A stretch of 53,085 bases of DNA from Planctomycetota bacterium. Lineage in GTDB: Bacteria; Planctomycetota; Planctomycetia; Pirellulales; Pirellulaceae. The notes under the pieces are model-generated. The model was not told the DNA's origin. It did not search any database and saw only the letters and a program-made list of their open reading frames with translations. Positions 22,401-28,842 of this stretch are shown here, piece after piece. Location: the NCBI GenBank assembly GCA_029259935.1, contig JAJDEH010000443.1:1-53085 (forward strand), given 5' to 3'. The position numbers and the translations under genes were made by a program. Each line of letters begins with the position of its first letter. The stretch's first letter is position 1.

Positions 22401-22446
22401 ACAGCACAAGCACCGTAACGACATTGAGCGTGAAAGTCCTTATCAT
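13432..22446 (-). CDS. Giant secreted TPR-repeat protein (about 3000 residues)
   Basis: Starting at the ATG at 22446, which has a GGGGA site 7 bases upstream and a clean signal peptide (MIRTFTLNVVTVLVLCLPWIAKPVSA), the product is 3004 residues. A longer in-frame start at 22491 is possible but would bury the signal peptide. The first about 900 residues are typical tetratricopeptide units (for example NAATMYQKAIIEARTLDFESAIQDL), and degenerate helical repeats run to the C-terminus, where TPRs return (AAESWQQAVAHAP). Several Gly/Tyr/Arg-rich insertions interrupt the helices (RGGGGGQG, FGGGGGREG, GYGSIRRGG, GSGYGRERE, FGYGYGGPG, YRYGRGQGN). It probably acts as an exported scaffold. It is the first gene of the MoxR/vWA cluster. 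No catalytic domain seen. Confidence 0.88.
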   Translation of the reverse strand: MIRTFTLNVVTVLVLCLPWIAKPVSADDSNAKALKYHSVLLKRPNPGYLFDRFYNTWLDTGTLEELGEFLEQQVESKNRTADRLLLAFFHAKQGDDVKALQQFRTALAKDPGNAATMYQKAIIEARTLDFESAIQDLDAASKSKPGDKLAIAIAKLQGKLYVRNRQLDQALAAWKKLLDANPDDEDLYEDIIELQISEGLYDEAAKLSEKVIAATKDKYKQVILRIRSGDIHQRAGKRSKAVEVYSSTLEDVGGGTWLERELLAQIEQLFRREDDLSGLKEQYQKLLEQYGKRVQVHKQYAKLLSEMGEIDAARKQFEEILKLTPGDRDNRESYVALLAEIGQLADAVKALQAIIAQHPRDGELQLRLAGLHHKAKDKKAAGAAVAKYLGASDKSEYAYLRAAQTLKQFELADEAEQIYAQLTKAYPDSVAALEAQAAFLYDRKKKEDALRIWRALAAGKGRSQLVHVTRILAARHEHEVAFELLIARKAELSDDPIYLEQLVTAAMALKKYQECMSPARRRVQLARTTSDLESAVGQAVQVADKADQIQQLAQELAGVDRRGIQDTCLLAELLERTGDSRQADEVLAAAEDQKSLLVASQQIRLHSLRREWSKAAEATKRLVELPKGRKSIYIRRLVELYQHDFKTDEALRWVQEWKKLSPGSTMPWLTESRLLTQQGKPGEAISRLRAAVQEFDGNEDIRTRLADLYLEGGKLADADRIYWRQYDDSKDLTGKLRAVQKLAEIAELQGNSADLVEKFEERRKSNRTSIEPLLSLAEVHRVGGDYEERRKALVEATRIKVDDLQLLHQIARIEESEDDWERALATLERAAKLDATTRTREKIARLHLHYGNADKGYAILYELAGNMKSDARSVEAIAEAMISVQDWERTVEFLTPQLSAFGDDFRLGYLQAIALEEAGETVAATEVFLKLLRADKEIPGLMATAPQTPWTGWAGNLSSLLPQESIEFMQLSWVGQMVYSHRENSGPSYVTGFRGGGGGQGTVLLPHDAESVRQYSLAHLLSLSQTMDDAEVEDLGRAMRERGVPHAGLLIEVGADMENLQEIASLATDYSQDQAVMALYLMASMSGEGTDAELTAKAYELFKQDRPQLAFIAATQAANSDEAHLKLLDESLKTIDQIKNPNVFTIMSISASLGGGWGRAEPSSLPEKYKQRLMKQLLAWYPKVPNMGQQGSMVFMVVAAALSSSEDPSAYFEFLGQEIVRWRASGQRHQSGMMGLFGGGGGREGFIKPLQFPPATLSNFPPEVHTMLSRGAELDPFGGERESNWSDEAITKALPGIKDPTFKILVAHKFDKPKIVEQTLDGMLKAEQPQLDAFLLAAGKATFDEDYESATQLLDKSRYLPMNREIRKRVDAALVALATDGVGDDGSSTEKPTSPLAGGIKKALAALKFLSAKKSASAPETSSLREIGQQAALRLRRATLDAEERQQLVASLEDLGLSEEAEKLETTMTPSGSTPFSSGNYPSASSQTDRINKLLGDGKQDQAIRAIVSDLNLQARAALSNSGYGSIRRGGSQLAGVIRSHGLTEQVLKEMDPGDSTSLLKISQYGLACEMLNQKDNAKAAYEKALDMKETNDPIRLRLMMLVVDEDVQAAAAHIEKFDRRFFPQFGETVRRKLNMGKVGLRKRFQLVAAVTGHLGNLKDTNRIDLSWVTQLASKLGEGMQQNYGQSLPSLYHPQSKDEEVEGSRAELTQLHRQTHDALCQTMCNIPELAADGFTHLLAAAECEGKVGDDFAKLAQDVLLIQKASQAGSFSGVQYVGSGYGRERERVPFRSPEEFLVRHAWKSNDFATINNNILPALIEAGKKEQAKRLQQDLALYTCEPAGFLEQAKTLFTSQKRSRRSPFPDDGEAMSKIIQIWSERELKIDLEDLIIERVRKIGSSLQYGSEPTFVVDYAVVVAQQDDREKTVAFMERLAAEFLGPKEERKDFIEKHYQSNSVSSGTPNAKIHSFVQLMNGMLQHSKLVFPAVDLLVEVNLTQRAERVNDYFFRRMSSDDDQAVAKCMELLEASPFLSDIDTFRVYVLTDKTLLGAALHQLANSDAEFRRGLREELTARQPQTFGTGLFAAYMGEESSDLASLLNYLATYEKQLHALPEPRQQAIALLVKQLAANVRGSLDLSADADRVYKWFKSRTAQGDQELVQQILAAKRMRDLEIEPQELSNKLGELLPDMIEADYAAAQQLFEKSSELMEDAAKRSTSRFGYGYGGPGEMAARMVREILDESPSVTTFKFALDVSLRQKARLDPIARPYALSQLFNKARKTIAEDEDDRNLKGLQEFYKRLGQAFGAQPTSILAGGYRRIFNNLEPAELKAVVQWCDGQSQSGDYPELARELLAAANMMSALRESKDASKKSDSDSKRPPRFELADYHEYYMAVMRDEELSLNWRILVAASLVEGEHPRTPPEVVFLSADLLRQAIAEKIPTSGQLSSYILLDMVTLDRTEQWRSVATTFTAALRQRNLRASSRSQMSYRYGRGQGNVALLKLNLLLDNEQDVSQILRTFKGELDHDRNAFALVVQYGRTSLAAKMFRVGWEGLARDKADPAIVAFDRQLEEALPAFLETITREDLRYLAEVLLVTIPDTDQESLQPTVENSGRVKRVAARFGQMEFTSPAVKEVALATLCETDEGIDVLADALADASGKIDFAAVVAAEDSNMLVRKQRIMSNWMKHAVTQKDFRKLLAVLEPLSKVTSEEEYYAARALGTIQSSLQQAIAEQWAKWTTEDMVEALPITRQLVRTSGERYYNSGRGQAGMNVLAHVQAGKLNELREWWEALSEEDREFVLERTYWAEMWRMTYRLLEGREKTDLESRIQSVTEMLKAADSVDWLAISGSRVVHKGRRYSQRDLFDTLRSAQMLSSEETLKAGPRIAKAAPVGGLVWAALAKTQQEAGKLEAAAESWQQAVAHAPVDDKQRQTVWRIEQARILKELGRQAEALQVLENFDRDLINEPSAKEFDKLRQELKPQNEAPKKPDTDARKNPVASDSLIAA

Positions 22447-22577
22447 CGTGATCCCCGAATGAATAGAGTGGGCGGATGAGGTCAATGACAAGCCAGCCAG
22501 AACTTAGTGTAGCGATGCTGCCAGTTCCTTACAACGAATTTGGGGGGTATTTCCCACGACACTTTAGGTATCTAGAT

Positions 22578-22808
22578 CTAGCAGGCATTTGATAGCCGTC
22601 CCAGAACGACAATCAAGCAGGCAAGCTGGGCAAGTCCGTGAAACAAATGGGCGTGATGCTCATAGCGAATAACGAGTCGGCGATCAAGAAATTGGAACTG
22701 GAGGAAAAAGCAAGCGATCGCCGCGTCAACGTAATTGCTTGCCGCCGGGCACCTTCCCAGATAGATTCTGTTCCAGACGCCGCCCGTTATTTTGCGAACC
22801 GCTTGCAA
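22578..22808 (-). pseudogene. C-terminal remnant of an IS5-like transposase
   Basis: The end of this frame, RRLVIRYEHHAHLFHGLAQL followed by ACLIVVLGRL, closely resembles the C-terminal signature of IS5-family transposases (FRRLVxRYExxxxxFxGFxxLACLxIxL). IACFFLQF just before it resembles the ERTIAWFLQF motif, with a small insertion before RRL. Everything upstream of the last about 40 residues is unrelated and no DDE core is present, so this is a decayed fragment. Inverted repeats were not found. Confidence 0.55.
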
Positions 22809-22972
22809 TTTAACACGCGAGCCGCGCTCAAGAATTAGTAGTTATCCGCCAGGCTCCTCCCGACCGTCGCACATCCATGTAGGTCAAACTGATTGCAGGC
22901 ATCCTTTTTCCGATCCGTCTACTTTGGGCAGCACCGTACACGCTCCTCGGGCTGCTGATTGGTGGCGTCGGG

Positions 22973-23305
22973 ATGTGCTTCGGAGGCCGCGCCCGAATTC
23001 GTGGCCGCGCTATCGAGTTTTATGACGGCGGCACCAAATGGTTCGTCCAACGATTGCCGCACGGTCAATTCACGCTGGCGATTACGCTCGGTCACACAAT
23101 ACTCGGCCAAACCGAGGCGTCTCTGGATATCTCACGAAAGCACGAAACGGTCCACATACTTCAGTACGAACGCTGGGGGCCATTTCTGTTGCCAGCGTAT
23201 TTTCTGTCATCATGCTATGTTTGGCTTGTCGGCCGCCGGTTCTACCGTGACAATCCGTTTGAGCGCGAGGCCTATGATGTCGACGGTGGCGAACATGACC
23301 CTTAA
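22973..23305 (+). CDS. Small conserved-type membrane protein, start damaged
   Basis: 110 residues from the first usable ATG. Features include a GRARIRGRAIEFYDGG stretch, a HETVHILQYERWGPFLLPAYF segment overlapping a membrane helix, and a C-terminal FYRDNPFEREAYD motif. I have seen this pattern in uncharacterised short proteins but cannot name a function; the HETVH motif resembles a metalloprotease HExxH in which the second residue pair is intact. The frame extends upstream through a hydrophobic helix (KLIAGILFPIRLLW, then APYTLLGLLIGGVG) to an ATG at 22877 that is followed at once by TAG. The natural start therefore appears to have been lost to a stop at codon 2, and the gene may be a recent pseudogene or use another start. 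Confidence 0.55.
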   Translation: MCFGGRARIRGRAIEFYDGGTKWFVQRLPHGQFTLAITLGHTILGQTEASLDISRKHETVHILQYERWGPFLLPAYFLSSCYVWLVGRRFYRDNPFEREAYDVDGGEHDP

Positions 23306-23475
23306 CGTCTGTTCGTCCCTCGCAAGCTCGTCGATTCAGCCCGTGTGTGGAGAGCGGGGCGGAGTTGCCGGCCGGGCCGAATTTTATATCAACGTCGCTG
23401 GCGGCAACCCGGTGATGTTGGTCGTTACGGCACGCACTCGCAACGCTACCTATCTTTGACACGGAGTACGGAAGC

Positions 23476-23979
23476 CTGACAGAAAACCCATATGCACCGC
23501 CTGCGTCTGCACCGCCTGCGACGACTGGCCAAGACCTGCACATGAATCGTAGCGATCGCGCTCATCGCGGGCCACTGATTTACTTGGCACTGAGTGGATT
23601 GATAGGCGCTGCGGCGGCGATTCCTCTTGTCGTCGCAATCCCAATTTCCGCGAACCCAAACCCACTTGGTTACTTACTCGTCTTGCTTAGTATTCCCATG
23701 GGCGGCGTCGTTTATCGTTGGCGATCGCGACATGGGCCGATTGATCACACCGTTCGTGCAAAGCAGATTTGGGCATCGCTCGGCACACTGCTGTTTCCTG
23801 GCGCGATCGCGTTTATGACCGGACTGAGGGCACAAGGCGTTGGAATGACACTCGTGGGGGCACTGATGTCTGCAACGGTCGTCCTTGGTATATTTATGGC
23901 TGGACTGCGGCGCGGACGAAAATGGGATAGCGATTGTGACACGACGAATAGATCGTATGACCATGAAGGTTCGCGATAA
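23476..23979 (+). CDS. Small four-helix membrane protein, possible CTG start
   Basis: The first ATG in frame is at 23542 (145 residues). Upstream in the same frame, a CTG at 23476 begins (L/M)TENPYAPPASAPP, which matches the xxNPYxPP opening often seen in planctomycete membrane proteins, and GGAG lies about 9 bases before it. I therefore prefer the CTG start (167 residues), with 23542 as the fallback. Four transmembrane helices are visible, at about residues 15-33, 38-57, 75-95 and 100-118 of the 145-residue form, and the tail is polar. No named family recognised. The gene lies 5 bp before the ParB-like gene and may share its transcript. Confidence 0.65.
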   Translation: MTENPYAPPASAPPATTGQDLHMNRSDRAHRGPLIYLALSGLIGAAAAIPLVVAIPISANPNPLGYLLVLLSIPMGGVVYRWRSRHGPIDHTVRAKQIWASLGTLLFPGAIAFMTGLRAQGVGMTLVGALMSATVVLGIFMAGLRRGRKWDSDCDTTNRSYDHEGSR

Positions 23980-23984
23980 ATACC

Positions 23985-24311
23985 ATGTCTGGCATTTGGC
24001 ATTTGGAACGAATCTGGGAAGCGAGCAAGGATCTACCCGTGTTCGACGTTGAGATCGAGTCGCTAAAGCACCTGGACGCCGTGTGTTGGTTTGACGACGA
24101 CTTCAAGGCAACCCTGCGGAATGTAGTTGAACACTTCGTGAGAATGGAAACGGTGAACATTGATTACCCGATCATTCTTGACCCGAATGGCCAGCTCTTT
24201 GACGGAGCTCATCGCGTCGCGAAGGCCCTGGCAAACGGTCAACGAACGATCAAGGCCGTGCGGATGTTAGAAGTGCCACCACCGGATGAAATCGTAGGCT
24301 CTATTCATTGA
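23985..24311 (+). CDS. Small ParB-like (ParB/Sulfiredoxin-fold) domain protein
   Basis: 108 residues. The core IDYPIILDPNGQLFDGAHRVAKAL resembles the ParB N-terminal nuclease-like motif (PIILxxxGxxxDGxHRxxAA), followed by TIKAVRM. The preceding part, WHLERIWEASKDLPVFDVEIESL, matches the WDLDRIWELTRDLPVxxVPL opening of a family of short stand-alone ParB-like proteins found in many phyla. Such proteins lack the HTH and CTP-clamp regions of true ParB, so a role in chromosome segregation is not implied; the function is unknown. It starts 5 bp after the preceding small membrane protein gene. Confidence 0.75.
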   Translation: MSGIWHLERIWEASKDLPVFDVEIESLKHLDAVCWFDDDFKATLRNVVEHFVRMETVNIDYPIILDPNGQLFDGAHRVAKALANGQRTIKAVRMLEVPPPDEIVGSIH

Positions 24312-24490
24312 TAGGGCAGCTAACTATCTATTTATAGCCATGTTTGGCCGTGAAGCCATGGATGACTCGCTGGAGTGACTGCCAGCTACTGGCACGGGCC
24401 GCGGCGACCTTTTACACTGAGTGGGCTGGGCACTTGCTCGCTTGAGTAAGGTGATCTTCCACTCTTTTTCTTCCACCGCAATTCCACGCC

Positions 24491-25630
24491 ATGGGAATTG
24501 AAAATCGGGATTACTTTCGTCAGTCGAACGACTACTCTGGCCAGTGGGGTTCCTGGGGCAGCGGGCTGAGTACTTGGCCGCCGGTCGTGAAGTTCATCAT
24601 TTTCGCCAACGTTGTTGTCTTCGTGGCGCAAATCTTCTTGACGCGTGCCCCAACTATCAACGATTTGCGCGATTGGCCCACGGAAGACGAGTACATTCAG
24701 CAACATCTTGAGTATGAAGAATTGCTGCCTGCGCGTTCGCCCGCTGAATCCGAACCCAGGGCATCTGAAAGCGACTCGCCCCAGGGTGTTGCGTCCTCGG
24801 CCTCAACGTCCAAGGCGGATCGCGACTCGCGCATTGAAACCTGGCGCGCCAACTATCGAAAGGAAACTCGCGAGTACTTAGGGTACGCGGAGCGCCCTTC
24901 GGTCGTTTACGATTGGCTGCAACTGGAAACGAGCAAAGTGGTTCGTGGCCAGGTCTGGCGGATCATCACTTGTGCTTTTTGTCATGGCGGGATCTGGCAC
25001 ATCCTGTTCAATATGCTGTTTCTATTTTGGTTTGGGGTGACCTTGGAGCGGATGTACGGCTCGCGGGAATTTTGTTGGTTCTATTTCACCGCGGCCATCA
25101 TTAGCAGTTTGGCGTATATGGTGCTGGACGCTTACACGGGCGATCTCATTCCCGCGATTGGGGCATCCGGTGCGGTGATGGGAGTGCTGATGCTGTACGC
25201 AATTCACTATCCGCGCGACACAATTCGAATCTACTTTTTGTTTCCCATCGAGATTCGTTGGATCGTCTTGTTCTATGTCGTGTTTGACCTGTATCCCGTC
25301 TTGCAGGCGCTGGCCGGCAATCAGCCACACACCGGCACGGCGCACGCCGCTCATCTTGGCGGCCTGGCATTCGGTTACATCTATTGGCGGTTCGGCCTAC
25401 GACTTGATCCCTGGTTGAGTCGACTGCGGGTGCCCAAATTCCGCCCACGGGTCGGTGCCCGTTCCAAGATCCGCCTTCACCGGCCGTCAGCCGACCACGA
25501 CCGGGGGCTGGATCAGCAGGTGGACGAAATCCTGCGCAAGATCAACGAGCAGGGCCGTGCAAGCCTGACGGAATCCGAAGAAGCCCTGCTGGACCAGGCG
25601 AGCCAGCGCTACCGCAATCGGCCCCAGTAA
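24491..25630 (+). CDS. Rhomboid-family intramembrane serine protease
   Basis: 379 residues. TM1 (about 31-50) is followed by an unusually long polar loop (55-140) with a Ser/Ala/Glu-rich stretch. The rhomboid core follows: GGIWHILFNMLFLFWFG (the WR/HxxxN region), then catalytic Ser226 in AIGASGAVMG and catalytic His288 in THAAHLGGLAFG-like TAHAAHLGG. The charged C-terminal tail (300-379) is cytoplasmic and ends in a short helical segment (DEILRKINEQGRASLTESEEALLDQ) that recurs in many bacterial rhomboids. It cleaves transmembrane substrates within the bilayer; the substrate is unknown. It converges with the ABC-F gene, only 11 bp apart. Confidence 0.93.
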   Translation: MGIENRDYFRQSNDYSGQWGSWGSGLSTWPPVVKFIIFANVVVFVAQIFLTRAPTINDLRDWPTEDEYIQQHLEYEELLPARSPAESEPRASESDSPQGVASSASTSKADRDSRIETWRANYRKETREYLGYAERPSVVYDWLQLETSKVVRGQVWRIITCAFCHGGIWHILFNMLFLFWFGVTLERMYGSREFCWFYFTAAIISSLAYMVLDAYTGDLIPAIGASGAVMGVLMLYAIHYPRDTIRIYFLFPIEIRWIVLFYVVFDLYPVLQALAGNQPHTGTAHAAHLGGLAFGYIYWRFGLRLDPWLSRLRVPKFRPRVGARSKIRLHRPSADHDRGLDQQVDEILRKINEQGRASLTESEEALLDQASQRYRNRPQ

Positions 25631-25641
25631 CGTTCGCCAGC

Positions 25642-27474
25642 CTAGCCGTGAGGCTCAAGTTCTTCCCACCGCTGATAGTTGGCGGCTAGTTGTTCTTCCA
25701 ATACGGCGAGCCGCGTCGTTTCGGCGGCAATTTGCTTGCTGGGCAACGCATAGAAATCGGGCTGGGCCATGGCTTCGTGAAGCGCCACGATATCGGCTTC
25801 GAGGTTTTCGATCGTTTCAGGCAGCGCGGCGAGTTCCTGCTGTTCCTTGAAACTCAAGCGACGCTTCGCCTGCTCGCCGGCAACCTTGGCCTGCTTGTTG
25901 TTCGTTTTTGCAGGCTTGGGTTTTTCCGCGGTGGCTTTCGGCGTTTCGGCGGACGACACGGAACGCTGTCGCAACCAGTCGTCGTAGCCGCCGACGTATT
26001 CCTTGACGCCGCCCGCTTCGAAGGCAATCGTGCTGGTCACGACGTTATTGAGGAACGCGCGGTCATGGCTGACCAGCAACAGCGTGCCTTGATATTCGAC
26101 CAAGCGTTCTTCTAGCAGTTCCAAGGTCTCCGCGTCTAAGTCGTTCGTCGGTTCGTCCAACACGATCACGTTGGCCGGCTTGGCGAACAGCCGCGCCAGC
26201 AGCACGCGATTGCGTTCGCCTCCTGACAGAAACCGAACCGGGGTTCGAGCCCGTTCGGGGCTGAACAGAAAGTCCTGTAAATAGCCAATCACATGCTGCG
26301 ACCTTCCACCCACTTGAACCGTGTCGCCGCCTTCGCCGACGTTCTCTTGCACGGTTTGATCTTCGGCCAGTTGCTCGCGGAGCTGATCGAAATAGGCAAT
26401 TCGCAAATTCGTTCCCAGGCGAACGCTTCCCTGCGTGGGAGGCAATTGCCCTAGCAGAACCTTCAAGAGGGTCGTTTTTCCGGCACCGTTGGGGCCGATC
26501 AAGCCAATCTTGTCCCCCCGCACGATCTTGGTCGTGAAATCGTGAACGATTTCACAGTCGTCGTAGGCGAACGAGATGTTGTCCACGTTGGCGATCAAGG
26601 TACCGCTGCGAGCCCCTTCTTCAATTCGCAAACCTACCTTGCCTTGCGCGGATCGCCGTTCGCTCCGTTGTTGCCGCATCCTTTCCAACGCCCGCACTCG
26701 CCCTTCGTTGCGGGTTCTCCGCGCCTTGATGCCCTGTCGAATCCACACTTCTTCTCGCGCCAGCTTCTTATCGAACAGGGCATTTTGTTTTTCCTCGGCG
26801 TCAAGTGCGGCTTCCTTGCGTTTCAGAAACGTTTCGTAGTCGCACGACCAATCGAACACTCGGCCACGATCGATTTCGAAAATCCGGTTGGCCATCTTGC
26901 GAAGGAACATACGATCGTGCGTGACGAAAATCATCGTCCCGCGCCAACGGCCCAAGAAATCTTCCAACCACGTGATGGCGTCGATGTCCAAATGGTTTGT
27001 CGGTTCGTCAAGCAACAGCAGATCGGGTGAGGCGACTAGCGATTGGGCCAGCAAAACTCGGCGCTTCATTCCCGAGGAAAGCAACTCGAACCGCGCCTCG
27101 CCGTCCAATTCCATCCGCGACAAGATTTGCTCGACGCCGTGGTCCTGTTTCCATTCGGATTCAAGGTCCGCTACCTTCCTGCCGTCGGCTGGAATCGCGT
27201 GCCAGCCTTGGCGGACAATGGCCTTGATCGGCCCCGTGACGTCGCGCGGAACGTCTTGAGGCAGTAGCGAGACTTTGGTCAGCGGAGCAAATAGCACCTC
27301 CCCGCCGTCCGATTCCACGTCCCCACTCAGAATCCGCATGAACGTCGTCTTGCCCGCTCCGTTGCGCCCCAACAGTCCAATCCGTTGGCCCGCATCGATT
27401 TGGCAGTCTACCGAATCCAACAACAGGGGGCCTCGAAAGCCGATGCTCAACTCCTTGATCGAAACAAGTGCCAT
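25642..27474 (-). CDS. uup: ABC-F ATPase, Uup type
   Basis: 610 residues from the ATG at 27474 (MALVSIKELSIGF); an in-frame start at 27525 adds 17 unlikely residues. There are two ABC modules and no membrane domain. The first has Walker A GRNGAGKTT, an altered signature LSSGM and Walker B LLLLDEPTNHLD. The second has GPNGAGKTT, LSGGE and VIVLDEPTNDLD. A linker with the arginine-rich KARRTRNEGRVRALERMR joins them. A C-terminal coiled-coil domain (about 540-610, KRRLSFKEQQELAALPETIE) is diagnostic of Uup and not of EttA. Uup proteins act on ribosomes or branched DNA and affect transposon excision in E. coli; the exact role here is inferred. Confidence 0.9.
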   Translation of the reverse strand: MALVSIKELSIGFRGPLLLDSVDCQIDAGQRIGLLGRNGAGKTTFMRILSGDVESDGGEVLFAPLTKVSLLPQDVPRDVTGPIKAIVRQGWHAIPADGRKVADLESEWKQDHGVEQILSRMELDGEARFELLSSGMKRRVLLAQSLVASPDLLLLDEPTNHLDIDAITWLEDFLGRWRGTMIFVTHDRMFLRKMANRIFEIDRGRVFDWSCDYETFLKRKEAALDAEEKQNALFDKKLAREEVWIRQGIKARRTRNEGRVRALERMRQQRSERRSAQGKVGLRIEEGARSGTLIANVDNISFAYDDCEIVHDFTTKIVRGDKIGLIGPNGAGKTTLLKVLLGQLPPTQGSVRLGTNLRIAYFDQLREQLAEDQTVQENVGEGGDTVQVGGRSQHVIGYLQDFLFSPERARTPVRFLSGGERNRVLLARLFAKPANVIVLDEPTNDLDAETLELLEERLVEYQGTLLLVSHDRAFLNNVVTSTIAFEAGGVKEYVGGYDDWLRQRSVSSAETPKATAEKPKPAKTNNKQAKVAGEQAKRRLSFKEQQELAALPETIENLEADIVALHEAMAQPDFYALPSKQIAAETTRLAVLEEQLAANYQRWEELEPHG

Positions 27475-27869
27475 AACGTCCGATGTCTGATGAAACTTTT
27501 GGGAAAAAAGAGGACAGCCCCGCACCAGGCCGTTTCCCGGGCGAAGTTCCGATTATGGTCGATCGGATCGTGATCTGTAAGATCGCCCAGTGAGATGGAC
27601 CGGTGTAACTTCAGACGAAAGCAGGATCCTACTTGCGGGGGAAGCTATGCGGCCGTGAGGCACCATCGTCGATCGTCGCGCAGGGAATGAAACCGGCATC
27701 AAAGCGAGTGCATATGATTGGCTATCCGCCTCGTTCTCGGGAGGTCAAGCCCCGCCAACCTACACGGTGAAAGTTTGCAATTCACGGCTGCATGCCGTTG
27801 ACGAAACTACTAGATAACGCGAAACTTACGACACGGAACTACGCTCGCCGCTTCTCAGGACGAATAGCG

Positions 27870-28679
27870 ATGAAGAATCGGAAAATACTCTCAAGTCTGA
27901 TGATCGATGGGTATCTGCCACTGGCTGCGGCTTCCTGTCTGATATTGATGTTGATGGTGATTAGCGGCGGATGTGATATATCCGAGAATGCCACGGCGGA
28001 CAGTCCCGACGCGGCTGCCAATCCAGGGTCCCCAGCCGAGTCGGCGCAAGACCCGCCGCGGATCGACAAGGAAGTGAAGGAGTCGACCACGACGAAACCC
28101 GTCGTGCAAGCGGATGTCGCCCCGCCGGTTCCCAAAAAGGCAATTCCTATTCCGCCGGCTCCGATCCTCGACTTGGGTGTACCGACCGTGGTACTCAGCG
28201 AAGCACACGCCGAGATGTGCAAAGTGAAGGTGGGCGATTCGCTGCCGGATATGACGCTTCCGGATCTACGGGGGGACGAACATCGTCTCGCCGATTTGTA
28301 CGGTGAAAGATTGACGGTAGTCCTATTCTGGCATCGGCAGAATGCGTATGCCGTCGAGCAATTTCGACGTCTAGGCCGGGAAACGTTTGATGCATTTTCT
28401 CAATACGGAGTGGCGGTGGTTGCCGTGAATACGGGGGATACCGCGGATCTGGTGAAGGACGTGGCCCCGCCGGAGGGCCGTTTTGCTTCGCTGCTGGATT
28501 CGGATGGCGCGGCGCTGGACCTGATCGCCACCGAACGGCTGCCGCGAACTTATTTGCTGGACGCGGAAGGTAAGATTCTTTGGTTTGACATTGAATACTC
28601 TCGTGCCTCGGCCCGCGAACTGAAGAGCGCTGTTTATCATTTTCTCAGAAAATTTGACGGCATCGAAAGCGGATCATGA
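27870..28679 (+). CDS. Redoxin-fold lipoprotein lacking the CxxC motif
   Basis: 269 residues from the ATG at 27870, which has AGGA 9 bases upstream; an in-frame ATG at 27792 has no such site. It carries a lipoprotein signal peptide ending in VISGGC. A Pro-rich linker (about 25-105) follows, then a thioredoxin-like AhpC/TlpA domain (about 118-262: KVGDSLPDMTLPDLRGDEHRLADL, TVVLFWHRQNAY, VVAVNTGD, LPRTYLLDAEGKI with the cis-Pro loop). Where TlpA-type proteins have WCxxC there is WHRQNAY, so the redox-active cysteines are missing. It probably binds partners or peptides without redox activity. It stands alone between divergent uup and the antiporter. Confidence 0.8.
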   Translation: MKNRKILSSLMIDGYLPLAAASCLILMLMVISGGCDISENATADSPDAAANPGSPAESAQDPPRIDKEVKESTTTKPVVQADVAPPVPKKAIPIPPAPILDLGVPTVVLSEAHAEMCKVKVGDSLPDMTLPDLRGDEHRLADLYGERLTVVLFWHRQNAYAVEQFRRLGRETFDAFSQYGVAVVAVNTGDTADLVKDVAPPEGRFASLLDSDGAALDLIATERLPRTYLLDAEGKILWFDIEYSRASARELKSAVYHFLRKFDGIESGS

Positions 28680-28842
28680 GCCGTGCCGCGTCCGTGCCGA
28701 GATTCTCCCACCCCTGACGAATAGCTCCCTACAGTTTAGAATCTCGTTCCTCATTCCCAATGGCTCCCACCCGTAGTCGCCGTTCTGTTGGACGCTGGTC
28801 CGCCAACAATTCCGACGCACGCCGATCCAGGAAATACTGTCT

